Shown here piece after piece: positions 54,416-64,000 of a DNA stretch of 64,000 bases. The position numbers were made by a program, and so were the translations under genes. Under the pieces are notes generated by a model, which saw nothing but the letters and a program-made list of their open reading frames with translations, did no database searches and was not told the origin of the DNA. Numbering within the stretch: the stretch's first letter is position 1; each line of letters opens with the position of its first letter. Source of the stretch: Sphaerosporella brunnea (lineage: Eukaryota; Ascomycota; Pezizomycetes; Pezizales; Pyronemataceae); NCBI GenBank assembly GCA_008704415.1, contig VXIS01000027.1, positions 1 through 64,000 on the forward strand, given 5' to 3'.

Positions 54416-54649
54416 GGCGTCTGTCTCATCGCGGTTTTCTCCAGGTTGCCGACATTTCTGCCGCTCCCATTCAGAGACTGGTCCTTCCTCATCCTCTTTC
54501 TGACCACTATATATCTTACATAAGAATGTCCGCAGTCGACAGCCGTTGTCCGCGGTCCATACCAGTTCCCATTCTCAATGGATTGGATAGATGCTGTCCG
54601 CATCCAACGGTCCGGACTGCAGTCATAGACGGACCGTTCCGAACACTGG

Positions 54650-57600
54650 AAGAGACTATGCTACAGGCTGGGCCATCACAGACCCACGACCGGGGGCTGC
54701 GGGCCTTGTTAAAGAAAAGGACAAAAGGAAAAGGACAAATGGGATTCCACAAGGTAGTATGTTCGCACCAACGAAAATCGTAAGCAGAACGGAGGAAATC
54801 AAGGACCGCCGAAGTTGATAGCCAGCGCTTCGTTCCTCCACCTTCCTTAGTGGACGTCCGTGCCCGCATTCCACAGTATCATTTGTTCTCTTACCGAATT
54901 TAAACGGATGGCCACCGGCTTGAGTGGCGCCAACCAGCACTTGTCGTCTGTTGTCCTGTTCGTCTATAACAGGTATGGGGCTGTCGGTGCGTTGTTCAGA
55001 CTCGGCTGGTAGAAGCGTGAGTCTCCCGTTTTGGGTTCCTTGACCGCCATCGTCGCGTTTCGTAATGGCTCGTGCGACGCGATCTTGTCGCTTTGCCTGC
55101 GTTGTGGCCCTGGGAATGTGCGCCAGCGAGGTGGCCCGGGGCTACAACCGACCGCCAGTCGTGCCCATCGCTACGTATCAGGAATTGGAGCGAACGAGAC
55201 TACGACGCAACCTCGAAATATACTTGCCTCTGCTGCAGACGCCCTTCCGAAACTGTTGGTTTAGTTGTCATAAACAGCACGGTGTCGAGGGTGGAGTGGG
55301 TGTGGAGGACCCGGTGCTCTTCGTCTGAAGCATTCCTGCCGGATGGTAGTGGTGGAGTGTTGAGTTTGTTGAGTGGCTTTGTGGGCGTCGTGTATATGTC
55401 TCTGCCGTTGAAGGACGAAGAAGGCGTTTTGTTGCGTATTTACGATCGGGGTTGTGGTCATCCTTCGCTGCAGAGGAATTGGAGGGGGAGGATTGGTGGC
55501 CACAGTTGACCCGGGGGATAGCACCAACAACGGCGCCGGGACGTGTAGTGGGGTCTGCCATGATCAGTTGCGGTCGCGTACAGACAAAGAACGTGAGTGC
55601 AAATAAATGCGTGGTGGCACGGGAATATGATATCACCCAACGCGACACAGTCGGTGGCTGTTCGCACGGTGGTAGGTAAGCGGCAATAGTTTCAGCGGCC
55701 ATGCTACTCCGTCGCCAGATGTGTGGAGGCCCGCAAATTGGTCTTTTCTCTGATTCGACATGCGACTCGGTAAGCGGCTTTCTGTTCTACCCATAGCTGG
55801 CTGGCAGTAGTGACTAATGCGCAGTGGTGTTCACATCAAATGTTATGTCCGTTTCTGTCGGCGTGGTAGTTTTCTGATGAGCTATCAGGAGTAGGCAGCG
55901 GACTCGGGTGGAATACACCACTACAGGGACTGTCAAGGCGTCCGTTGGGTGCAGATGCCGGATACCCAGAGACCCATGGCCAGGGTTTTACCGCGATTCC
56001 AGCGCTGTATCCAGTTGTACAGTCTCGTTGGGTATGTCAATACCGCCCAACCACCCAACAACGTCGGTCTCCATAGCCAAACGACTCGCGCACGGCGCCG
56101 GCTATTCTATCAACCCGCATTCCTTGCAGAGAAATACACGGCTCAATCAGTACAAGGCTTGGATGCTGGGGTTTAACTGTCTGGGGAGATACTACGATAA
56201 TGGATACGCAATAGCGATAGATAGTCCGGCGGCAGGTTGGGGTGCCCCTAGTAATGACAGACGTGTGACATCGATACATCGCGAACTGCGGATGGTATCG
56301 GACGGTGCCAGGGGGTGTTTACTTTGAAGGTGCGGGAAGAAGAATCCTGCAAATGGCAGCGCGGGTGACTGATTCAGGCATTCACGAACCCCTATTCGTA
56401 CGATTGTGACGCGAACGCGTACCTCTCTATTCTGCCAGGCGCGAACAGCAGTGGGTGGGTGGGTGTTAACATTCCCACGGTGGGTCTTAAGGTCCTCGCG
56501 CGCCACAGACGGCGGAGTTTGCGAGGTGCGCGATGTCCGGAGTGTGCAAGCTAGCTGACGGCGCATTTGAACGAGGATCAGGTGCCCTTCACTGGAGGGC
56601 GGGTATCCGGCTCCATATGTGGTAATACTCTGCTGCAAAGTGCCGGTATTTACATTCCACGGTGCGACGTGGAATACGAGGCTGCATGTTGGCATAAAAT
56701 CGATGCTCGTTTTTTTGGGGACGTTGACGTCGGATCGGCGTGCGCGTGGGTGATCGCTTCAGCAACCACAGTGGAATTGTGCTGCCCAAGTACCACCTCC
56801 TGCACGCACCTTCGTCTGCGAATTGACGTCGCCGAAAACGTGGCTCCCGTCATAGTTGTTGCTGGGTTGTTTTGCGGCGCGGCTTCGGGACGTTACGAAT
56901 TGGAGTACGCCGCCTAGTCGCGGTGTAGATATCTACCTCCTTTTGTCTGGTACTGGACAGGGAAGATGAGATCTGCTTCGAGCTTTGTCGGATCCTCGCC
57001 CACATCGCTCGCAAGACAGCGGCAACAGCCCCAGCGTAGAAGTGACAGCACCGGTTCAGTCCACGAGCAGGCCTGTTTGCGCCCACAAATTCTCGCTGCT
57101 ATCTGCTCTCCATCACGCAGTTTTGCTGGCATCTTCCCGTCGCTGCATCCTCCGCGATAGTCCGCGTGTTTCGGGCTGCAGCAGACCTCGAGAGTTGAAA
57201 TGGGGGTGCCGGCGGTTGGTTGCGTTGTCGAGGCAGTGCTATGACATCGGAGGCGTTGGGGGCCGCGGGACGTGGCTTCGCTGGATGTCGGTCGGCCATG
57301 GCTGTGCGTAGCTATCGACCCGGGGGGTGGCGACGCACATAGCACAAGCCGGAGGGTCTCTTTTGCGGCCACGCGGCGGGGTAGTTTTGCAACGATGGGT
57401 GTCCTCTAGACCGGCTCAAACCACACGGGATCAGCACAACACGACGTGGCGAAAATTGACGGAAACCGCTTGCGTGGATTTTACTTTTCTCGCATTCCGG
57501 GAGGGGAGTGTAGTGGTGTGCGCTGAGATCGAGAAAGCGATATCAGGAAGCAGAGATGGACCGCTTGGAATGGTGAAGTCCAGGAGGGCGGCGGTTTCGG

Positions 57601-57940
57601 TTGATGAGAGCAGAGAGAAGGGGGATACATACCCAGCGTTCCACGACGGCGAAGGTTGCACATTCGGCAGTGTTGACGGTTAGAGGGGCGGCACATCATA
57701 TTTTTTCCAAAATTACATGCAGAACGTTGAGGACGCGGAATATAGACTGCACTGCAAACCCAGACCCAAACTTCGAGCTGATCACAGTGAGCATTAGGCT
57801 CCTCGTGCGGCTTAGAGCCACGGCGAACGCAACACTTTTTGACGTTGCTTTGCAAAGCAACTAGACCTCTCGACGGCAAAGAAATAGGTTTGAAACTGCA
57901 TACAGTTGATTTCGTACGGCGGTCCATGCATCTCAGATGG
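54650..57940. other. Long stretch without an assignable gene
   Basis: Many overlapping open frames on both strands reflect GC-rich sequence. The most even are 55065-55328 (plus, ARATRSCRFACVVALGMCAS start), 56567-56917 (plus) and 57327-57683 (plus), but none has a domain, promoter or clear splice sites. No repeat termini were recognised. Confidence 0.35.
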
Positions 57941-57949
57941 TTACAACTG

Positions 57950-58719
57950 AGTTTACCCGTGCGCCTGGAACGTGTTCCGGCTCTGGCGCGGCGGCCGGGC
58001 GGTGTTCAGCAAGCAGTCAAGCGGCGCTGCGGACTCGTCCAGACATTACCTACGCAGTTGCGGCTCCAAGCCGATACAATTCGCGACCTCTCACAGTTCA
58101 CCTCACGACGGCCAAGCGTGTGTTGAGATATCTCAAGGCAACAAAGGCCGCAAAGCTTTGCTACGGTACCAACGCTGAAGCGCTGCGTGGATATACAGAG
58201 GCCGACTGGGCTGGCGATTCTGCCGATAGAAAGTCTCAGCGAGGTTTTTTCTTCTCTATGGGAGGAGCCGCTGTCAGCTGGCGATCAGGGAAGCAACCAC
58301 TGATCGCCCTGTCTACCTTAGAAGCTGAATACATCGCCTGCTCTAACGCCGTTCGCGAAACGAACTGGCTTCTGCAACTAGCCAAAGATGTTGCCGAGCC
58401 CTTCCTCGTAAAACCAGCAACTGCTGGGTCCGAGGTTTCAGCCGCTGAGGTATCACCCACCGTCGAGCCTGTCATGCTGTTCTGCGACAATCAAGGAGCC
58501 CTCAAGACCATTGTCTCAGGCATTTCGAAGGCGTCTACAAAGCCTATTGACGTCCGGTTTCACAATCCTCGGCATGCACACGCTTCCGGCATTATCCACT
58601 GCACCTACATTCCATCGGATGAGAATACTCCGGATATATGTACAAAAGCATTGCCTGCAGGGCAGCACAAGGTTCCTATGAAAAGGTTGGGTATAAGGAC
58701 AAACTCTGGGTTGAGGTAA
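57950..58719 (+). pseudogene. Copia polyprotein fragment: end of RT and RNase H
   Basis: From about 58035 the frame reads RTRPDITYAVAAPSRYNSRP and AKRVLRYLKATKAAKLCYGT, the reverse transcriptase/RNase H linker of Copia. RNase H follows: GYTEADWAGDSADRKSQRGF (Asp), ALSTLEAEYIACSNAVRETN (Glu) and VMLFCDNQGALKTIVSG (Asp), then IIHCTYIPSDENTPDICTKA near the C-terminus. All three catalytic acids are present, and the frame is open to its stop at 58719. Gag, protease, integrase and most of the reverse transcriptase are missing upstream, so it is a 5'-truncated Copia element. A separate Copia gag piece lies at 30040-30791. Confidence 0.9.
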
Positions 58720-58830
58720 AAGGCGGATGGATTCTGGGAGGAGCGTGAAGCGCTGGCCTTTGGGAGGAGCGTGGAGCACTGGCCTTTGGGAGGAGGTTTG
58801 CCTTGGGAGGATCGCTAGGAGTCACTGCGG
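58720..58830 (+). repeat. ~26-bp tandem repeat after Copia stop
   Basis: CTTTGGGAGGAGCGTG(A/G)AGC with a following (G/A)CTGGC is repeated three to four times. Its purine-rich GGGAGGAG cores could serve as the polypurine tract. Confidence 0.55.
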
Positions 58831-58873
58831 GTAGACCTTTTTGCCCTTCCTGCCATCAAAGAAAACAGGAAGG

Positions 58874-59334
58874 TGTTATTACGGGTGCAGCAGGTGACGG
58901 TCTTGCAAATGCTCTCTGTTTTGCTGCATATGGTTGCGGTTGTTTTCCTTGTTTTTTTTTGTCCTTCCCTCTCTTTACTTTCTTTTCTTCGGTTCTTGCT
59001 GGCTTGAGAAAGCTCGGCAAGAGGGAGTGGCCGTTGTTTCTATTTCTCGTCGCCGCCGGTCTTGCTACGGCTTTCGCCGGTTGTCTTGCTCACGCCTGGC
59101 CGCTGGTCGTGCTCAGGCTTTCGCCGGTTGTCTTGCTCACGCCTGGCCGCTGGTCTTGCTCAGGCTTTCACCCGTTGTCTTGCTCAAGCCGCGCCGCCGG
59201 TCTGGCTCCAGCTCCAGCCGGAGGACTAGGCTCCACCTCCCTCCGCCCTCTTAAGTAGCTGTGTTTCTGGCGCTCTGCTTGCTCCTTAGTTAGTCCGGTC
59301 TCCTGGTCATAATCAACATCTTTTGTTTCCAACA
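58874..59334 (+). repeat. Candidate Copia LTR with internal 47-bp repeats
   Basis: The segment starts TGTTATTACGGG and ends CCAACA, giving TGTT...AACA ends. It is followed within 12 bp by TTGGTACAGAGTG, which resembles the Copia primer-binding site (usual form TTGGTATCAGAG). Positions ~59059-59210 hold about three 47-bp units (GGCTTTCGCCGGTTGTCTTG CTCACGCC...). If correct, this LTR has Copia 3' sequence on its left and a primer site on its right. No second LTR copy was found, so confidence is limited. Confidence 0.4.
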
Positions 59335-60330
59335 AAGGTCGCCAATTGGTACAGAGTGATAACCAGTAAAGCAACAATGATGTCCAACTCATGCAGCCGG
59401 GTGGCGTGCGAGTCGAAAAGCCGGGCTGGCCTTTTGATCAGCTCAACGGAGCCCACCGCAGCCAGGTTGGCTGGTAGGGTCTTGGGAACACTGGGAACGG
59501 CACCAGCAATGCTGATAAGGTCCGACTGGTTTGCACAAGTCGAACATCACTTGAAATGTGGTTTGTCCAGCTCTTCCGAGCCCTGATGCAGATCCTTATA
59601 TCCCTTCGTTGGAAAATCGAAGGCACCATCGAAACGCCTGCGAACCGTCCCTTTCACCGATACAACACACCCACAACACCCAGCGACTAAAAACATCTTC
59701 AAAATGCTGATTCCAAAGCGCTGCGACCTCTGCCAATACCAAGGTCCTTCAGTCAATCAATCTCGGCATGTGCGAAATGTAACATCCCCCATGATCACCT
59801 ATTTCGAATACTGACAGACAACCAGGCCACCACGTACACGTGTGCCCCATGGAAAACTACTACCGACAAGCGTTGTCTTACCTCAACGCAACAACCGCGA
59901 ATCTTCCTTGCATCCATCAGATCTATACCTTGCACTTTGGGGACGCCAACTGGCGGTCATCCGTTTAAGATGCGCGCAGATCGCTTGCCGGGACGCCTGC
60001 AGTTTTGGAACCCTTCGAGATCCGCCCCAACAAGGAAACGTGTAGTGATTGCGGACAAGTGGGATCGACGAACACATGAGGGTGCTATGTTTGATTGCAT
60101 AGCTGGTTAGACTCGATTGTTGCTAACACCAGTGCTAAAAACGCCACATGTACCTGCGCCGCACCCATGAGTGCAAGTACGTCAAGGCGACGAGATACAA
60201 CAATGAGTCTATCCATCTTGGTTGCCCCGACGGACACTGCTGCGTGGCATTCCATTGGGGATGCGCTGGGTGGTGGCCGTCGGAGGCTGCGGCTTAGGCG
60301 ACCAGGCAGGCTGTTGCCGATAACGACCAC
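59335..60330 (+). pseudogene. Zinc-finger-like gene remnant, copy 2
   Basis: This is a close copy of 49425-50330. ATG 59704 opens MLIPKRCDLCQYQGPSVNQS then RHVRN. The next segment is HVHVCPMENYYRQALSYLNA, then ANLPCIHQIYTLHFGDANWR with a stop after SSV, and NKETCSDCGQVGST. It is longer than copy 1 between NYYRQAL and LHFGDANW, so copy 1 seems to have lost about 36 bases there. The intron-like GTGCTATG...TGCTAACACCAG is kept. An extra 8 bp after it shifts the CTHECKYVK frame. The acidic tail of copy 1 is absent. It begins right after the candidate LTR and primer-binding site. Confidence 0.45.
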
Positions 60331-60334
60331 GATG

Positions 60335-60820
60335 TGTTCGCCCAACAGCCTTTGACGATCAAACAACCCTCGAAAAAGCCGTTCTCAGAATTAGATCATG
60401 GCTCAAGTTATCCTGGCCAGACCGCTAGTCTTTCCGCATGGCCACCAGTGCCCCCTTTCTGTACCGCCAACCGGGCCAACCAGTCAACCCTTCGCTGCCG
60501 CTGTCCCACCCTGGCAATTCAATTTAGGTGCACGGTGATACCCAGGATCCCGGTTACGTCCAGCTCCCCGTCCAGAATTTCATGACGGTGCGTCCGTTGT
60601 GCCACCATGTCTTTGTTTTGTTTGAAATCATACTACGTACACGAGGGCGTTAGCCCGAGTGCCTCCTATCTTGCGAATCGGAGTGAGGGCAAGGGCCTAT
60701 GACGGAGGGACAAAAGAAACCTGGTATCCTGTCCCCACGGTTTTTCCCGTCTGTTGGGGCTCCCCATACAAAAGAAATACATAAAAGCAATTTACGGAAA
60801 AGACTGTAGCCACCTCCCAC
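60335..60820. other. Stretch without a gene; possible LINE 3' tail
   Basis: On the minus strand, sequence after the ORF1-like frame ends in TTTCAAACAAAACAAAG near 60610, which could be a LINE A-rich tail. Nothing else was recognised. Confidence 0.3.
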
Positions 60821-60824
60821 TGCC

Positions 60825-61710
60825 CTACGCCCTAGGAGCCCGCTGCTCCCTCTCCTTCCCCTTCTCCGTCCCCTTCTCCTTCTTCGTTTTCCCCCCTATG
60901 GGCTTGCGAGGCCTGTGCGTCTTGGTACCAGCAGCTTCACCTATGAAGATGTTGAAGCTCACACCACCGCCTCGAGCCACTTGGGCCCAGGACGGGACGC
61001 CCTTCCCAGTACGTTGTGTTGCGGTGCGGCCCGAGGGCCGCCGGCGTTTCTTCTTTTCGACCTTTGTCCACCCCTCTTTCGCCTCGGTCTTATTGCAGGG
61101 GGGTGTCGGGTCTGGCGTGTCTCGCTTACCGGGCGTTGGGCGCACCACCAGTGCGTCGCCCGGCCCGGCGTGCTTCGAGTGCATCAGGGAGGGTGGGGGG
61201 GAGACCTCCCGTGCGACCTTTGTCGGCTGTTGCGTCGGGCTCGGTGGCCCGGAGCGTTTGCGTTTAGACCTCGCCGTGGCTTCCGGCGGCGTGGCAGTCG
61301 TCTCCGCTGACGCAAGCGGGGGCGGAGGTGGGGGCGGCGTCTGGGAGGCCGCGTGCGATACCGTCTTGTACCCGAGGCGTTCCGCTGAGGCCCCACTGAG
61401 CTGGGCTTGAAGTGCTCTGTTTTGGACCGAGAGCTCTTCGACCGTTTCCTTCAGCTCGAGTACGACTTTGACCAGATTGGCCAGACTGGCGTCGTATCCT
61501 TCCTTGAGGGCGGCGAAGTGCCGACCTAAAAGTCCTTCGATGTCGGTGGGGAGAGGGGGGGCCGGAGGGGAGTCCGATCCCGATTCCTGCATCTCCGCAT
61601 CTGTCGTTTGCTCTGGGTGGTACTCCGTCCACTCGGCGAGCACGTGGGCAGCCTCAGCTTGTTCGCGTGTGAAAGCCTTGAGGAGATCCCAGCGAGTACG
61701 ATCTCTTTCA
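60825..61710 (-). pseudogene. LINE ORF1-like (gag-like) frame
   Basis: The minus frame is open from just after a TAG near 61711 to the stop at 60825, with no upstream ATG; the first Met is in DAEMQESGSD. It has a helical coiled-coil-like part (LVKVVLELKETVEELSVQNR), a Pro/Ala-rich basic linker (RSKRKRSGPPSP), and GWTKVEKKKRRRPSG followed by VPSWAQVARGGG. The end is Lys/Glu-rich (KTKKEKGTEKGKEREQRAPR). The WTKVEKKKRR...SWAQVA pattern resembles ORF1 of fungal Tad-like LINEs. No CCHC knuckles are seen. It could also be a host Pro-rich protein. Confidence 0.45.
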
Positions 61711-61913
61711 CTCTAGCGACACGTTGTGCCCGTATGGCCGAACATGGCGCACACACAGCACTGCCTTTTGTTGCTTCGCGATCTGGGGAAGAAAGAGGAG
61801 TAGTAAGGCATTGAGGCTAAAGTAGGATTCGTGATGGTAGGTATCGACCAATCAGCGAGCACCACGTTGCGGCTTGGCGTTGGTAAGCACGAAGCGAGTG
61901 GTGTATAGGAAGG

Positions 61914-62620
61914 ATGGCCACCATGTCTTCCGCGGGTCCCCAGGGGCTGGCGCAACTGCGTCAGCACCTGTCGCAGACGGTGCCAGAGTTCCTGGCGTGG
62001 CTCCCAGCCGGCCCGACCACGCAGGACGCTCAGAACCTGACGCGGGTGCTCCTCCAGTGTGACCGGGGTTTCCGGGGCCCGAACAACCTGCCCACGGGGG
62101 GCGTGGATATGGTGGCGTTGAACTCGGTGCCGCGGTTCCGGTTGCGCTTTTGCGGCTTGCAGTGGTCAGAAACCGGCAATATCTTTGCGGTGTGGATTGT
62201 GCGGGGCAGCACGCCATACCCACGGTGCCCCGGAACAGTGGTGGAGTGGATTGCGGCTGTAGAGCGCATCTGGCCGGAGGATGCACGAGCATTTTTCGTG
62301 ATAGAGGGGTCCCTGGCGCCAATTACCGGCAGGGCCCAGAGCTGGTCGTGGTTATAATCCGTTACCTCCATGGCGGCAATGCGGGCGGCCCGGCGAAGTC
62401 CAGCTTGAACTTGCGTTTCTCGTTTGAGCTGGACGATACGCGGCGTGATTGGGCGGAAATGGAGGGCCGGCTGGGGGTGCCGGCGGTAGTGACCTTGCTG
62501 CCTGGCAAGCGGGATCACTGGATGCGGGGAATGCCACAAACAATCGAAGCACGTGTGGTGGGCGACGAGTCGTGGCAACGCCAGATCTCCGGTCAGAGGC
62601 ACCATGCTCTCAGTGCTTGA
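61914..62620 (+). CDS. Hypothetical conserved-looking gene, intron or frameshift
   Basis: ATG 61914 (a second ATG at 61923 has a better ACCATG context) opens a frame with QLRQHLSQTVPEFLAWLPAG, DMVALNSVPRFRLRFCGLQW and VVEWIAAVERIWPEDARAFF. Near 62297 the sense frame changes to VVVIIRYLHGGNAGG, LNLRFSFELDDTRRDWAEME and PGKRDHWMRGMPQTIEARVV, ending at 62620. A 35-nt intron 62298-62332 (GTGATA...GGCAG) would join the two frames in phase, giving about 223 residues. It is short for an intron, so a 1-nt frameshift is the alternative. There is no signal peptide or membrane segment. I do not recognise the family. It sits between LINE pieces and may be a LINE-borne or host gene. Confidence 0.55.
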
Positions 62621-62639
62621 TTTCGGCAACATTATATGA

Positions 62640-63070
62640 TTTTTTTTTCTTGGATAACTGAATAAGGGATTGGGTGGGTGTGGTTCGGGAGCCGTTGGTG
62701 GTGTGGGTGGCCTTGTATGACTTTTTTTTGTCCGACGATCACTGCATAAGGGCGGGGTTAGATTCCGTTTTGCAATCGCCGGCGGTCCAATCACAGATAT
62801 ATGGTGTGGAGTTAGCGCTGTTGGTGGTTCCCGATCTGTTTTGCTTTTTTTTCATTTTATTTCTGAAAGTTACTTCTGTTCTTCGACGGATATCAATCTG
62901 CGTGAATAGGGCGCTCACCAAAGCCGGCCATTAGATTCAGGCCAGTCAGTGCGTTGACGAGATACCGCTCAATTCTTCCCCGTGTCTAATTATAGCCCCG
63001 GCCCACGCTGTAGAATTTCTGTCACGCGGATTACTCGGTGGTATGTGGTACCTATCAATACCAATGCGCC
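62640..63070. other. Stretch without an assignable gene
   Basis: T-rich runs (62639-62650, 62717-62727, 62845-62860) are present. No gene was recognised. Confidence 0.35.
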
Positions 63071-63077
63071 TTGTACG

Positions 63078-64000
63078 CTACCGTATGCTACCTTGCGGAT
63101 TGTTTGTTTCGCCGGGTCGAGGCTCGTCGTGCTGGAGCCGCTTCAGCGCCGCCTGGCCGTCCGTAAAACCATAGATCTTTCCGGCTAAGTTGGTTTGGAC
63201 AGCGGGGCTGAAGAGCGCCATGTCGAGCGCCGCAGCGATGGCGAGGAGCTCTGCGTCATATGCCTCCTTGTTGTCTCCGATGTAGGTCGCAGCCTTCTTC
63301 CACCTGTCCTGGTCGGCGTCGGTCTGGGATACCACCGCGTAGCCGCATCTACCATTTTCCAGCCTACCGCCATCCAAGTAGGTGGCGTTTCAACTGTTGC
63401 TGGGTCTTTGGAGCATGGAGGGTACGCGAAGAGTGCCGACGTCGTGCAGCATGCGGACTGATGGCCGGAAGGTGGTTGTCGCGACGCGTTCCAAAGCGCC
63501 TGGGAAGCCTGGGATCTCGGCAGCCAGCTTGCACATCAAGGTGGTCGGTGGTAGGTGGAGGCGTTGGTGGTAGGTCGACACGATAGTGGGTTCTTATGAA
63601 GCGTAGTAGAAGCTGAGCTGTCGTGATGGGTTCTGAGGTGTCGTCGATGCCGGGTGGAGGTTGGACCTCACACGATTCCCGTCAGGATTCCCTTCTGCCG
63701 TGGCCGTGAGCCTGCCAGCGACGCGCCACCTGCCATGAACTAGGGCAGTGCCAGCATCTGTGAGGCCTGCTTCGCAAAAGAGCGGCCCCAGTGCCGGCCC
63801 GCAGGATCGCTCTCGCCTGCCGGTTTAAAAGCTTCTGTACGTCGGCTCGCCGAACCCTCTGACTGCGGCCCCACCAGAGCTCAGCGCCGTATAGCGCGAC
63901 GGCATGGGCCACTGCGACCTGTATACGTCTGACATGTTCTGGTAGTAAACCAAAAGTGCTGGACAAAGGCTTGATTCTGGCCTCCGCGGTTCAAGCGTTC
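63078..64000 (-). mobile_element. LINE ORF2: post-RT region and RNase H, continues off window
   Basis: At 63966-63682 (minus) the sequence FGLLPEHVRRIQVAVAHAVA, LYGAELWWGRSQRVRRADVQ and KLLNRQARAILR is the region after the reverse transcriptase in Tad/I-like LINEs. RNase H follows at 63377-63078: LDGGRLENGRCGYAVV (Asp), GDNKEAYDAELLAIAAALDM (Glu) and IYGFTDGQAALKRLQ (Asp). Frame changes lie between the two parts. It is cut after the third RNase H motif and has no 3' end. The reverse transcriptase would lie to the right of the window. Confidence 0.8.

Larger units (their letters stand above)
52005..54648 (-). mobile_element. hAT-B element containing nested insertions
   Basis: The left end is CAGGGTTCTGCACGGTCCGT and the right end, reversed, CAGTGTTCGGAACGGTCCGT. 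Its transposase C-terminus lies at 54029-54415 (minus). The hAT-A element (52252-54021) sits in its 3' part, directly after the transposase stop. The outer flanks show no clear 8-bp duplication. Confidence 0.65.

Noticed and set aside
1..64000. Strong RIP (repeat-induced point mutation)
   Set aside because: Repeats here are not AT-rich and TpA is not evidently in excess by eye. A few C-to-T stops can arise from ordinary deamination. A dinucleotide count would settle it.

Overview
The window looks like a repeat-dense block of a filamentous fungal genome, most likely a basidiomycete. The evidence is short introns (about 50-60 nt, GT...AG, with CTNAC-type branch points), an HNH protein of a kind often expanded in mushrooms and relatives, RNase H-bearing (Tad/I-like) LINE pieces, Copia pieces, a Crypton-type tyrosine recombinase and many hAT transposons. 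No rRNA, credible tRNA, CRISPR array or bacterial operon was seen. The phylum is an inference; a filamentous fungus is much safer.

Most of the sequence is decayed mobile DNA. At least five hAT families can be told apart by their termini. I call them hAT-1 (TAGTGATGGACACGAG), hAT-2 (CAGTGTTCCTCA), hAT-3 (CAGGGC..CAAxxGTCCGG), hAT-4 (CAGTGTTGCACATGAG) and hAT-A (AGTGTTGGGCACGAG); hAT-B is a further, related element. Four copies have readable 8-bp target duplications: 9216-10070, 10090-10870, 11152-11942 and 36272-37519. A fifth, at 38001-39975, has a 6/8 match.

Layout. 1-2650: a hAT-1 end, then nothing assignable. 2655-3650: a ~95-bp tandem array invaded by a short Crypton derivative. 5300-7078: a duplicated ORF remnant, then a ~160-bp satellite (Sat1). 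9216-13550: two adjacent hAT elements, then a second ~160-bp satellite (Sat2) broken by a third hAT and by a LINE piece. 15160-16530: a longer Crypton with a recombinase pseudogene. 16910-20104: two unrecognised host-like genes, the second with a TATA box and a 13-bp promoter repeat. 20323-23191: hAT ends and an 18-bp minisatellite. 26821-28509: a hAT-3 transposase pseudogene abutting a LINE reverse transcriptase piece. 30040-30791: Copia gag. 32589-33801: the best gene, a two-exon HNH protein. 35614-37519: a coding exon beside a hAT-4 element that carries Sat1-like units. 38001-48720: hAT and LINE remnants. 49425-50649 and 59335-60330: two copies of a ~1-kb zinc-finger-like gene remnant, each next to a Copia-like primer-binding site. 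52005-54648: a hAT in a hAT, with a LINE inside. 57950-59334: Copia RNase H and a candidate LTR. 60825-64000: LINE ORF1 and ORF2 pieces around one unrecognised gene.

No pathway is encoded. The interest lies in how satellites, MITE-like derivatives and nested elements relate to each other. Copies are broken by stops, frameshifts and deletions, but the sequence is not strongly AT-rich, so heavy RIP is not apparent.
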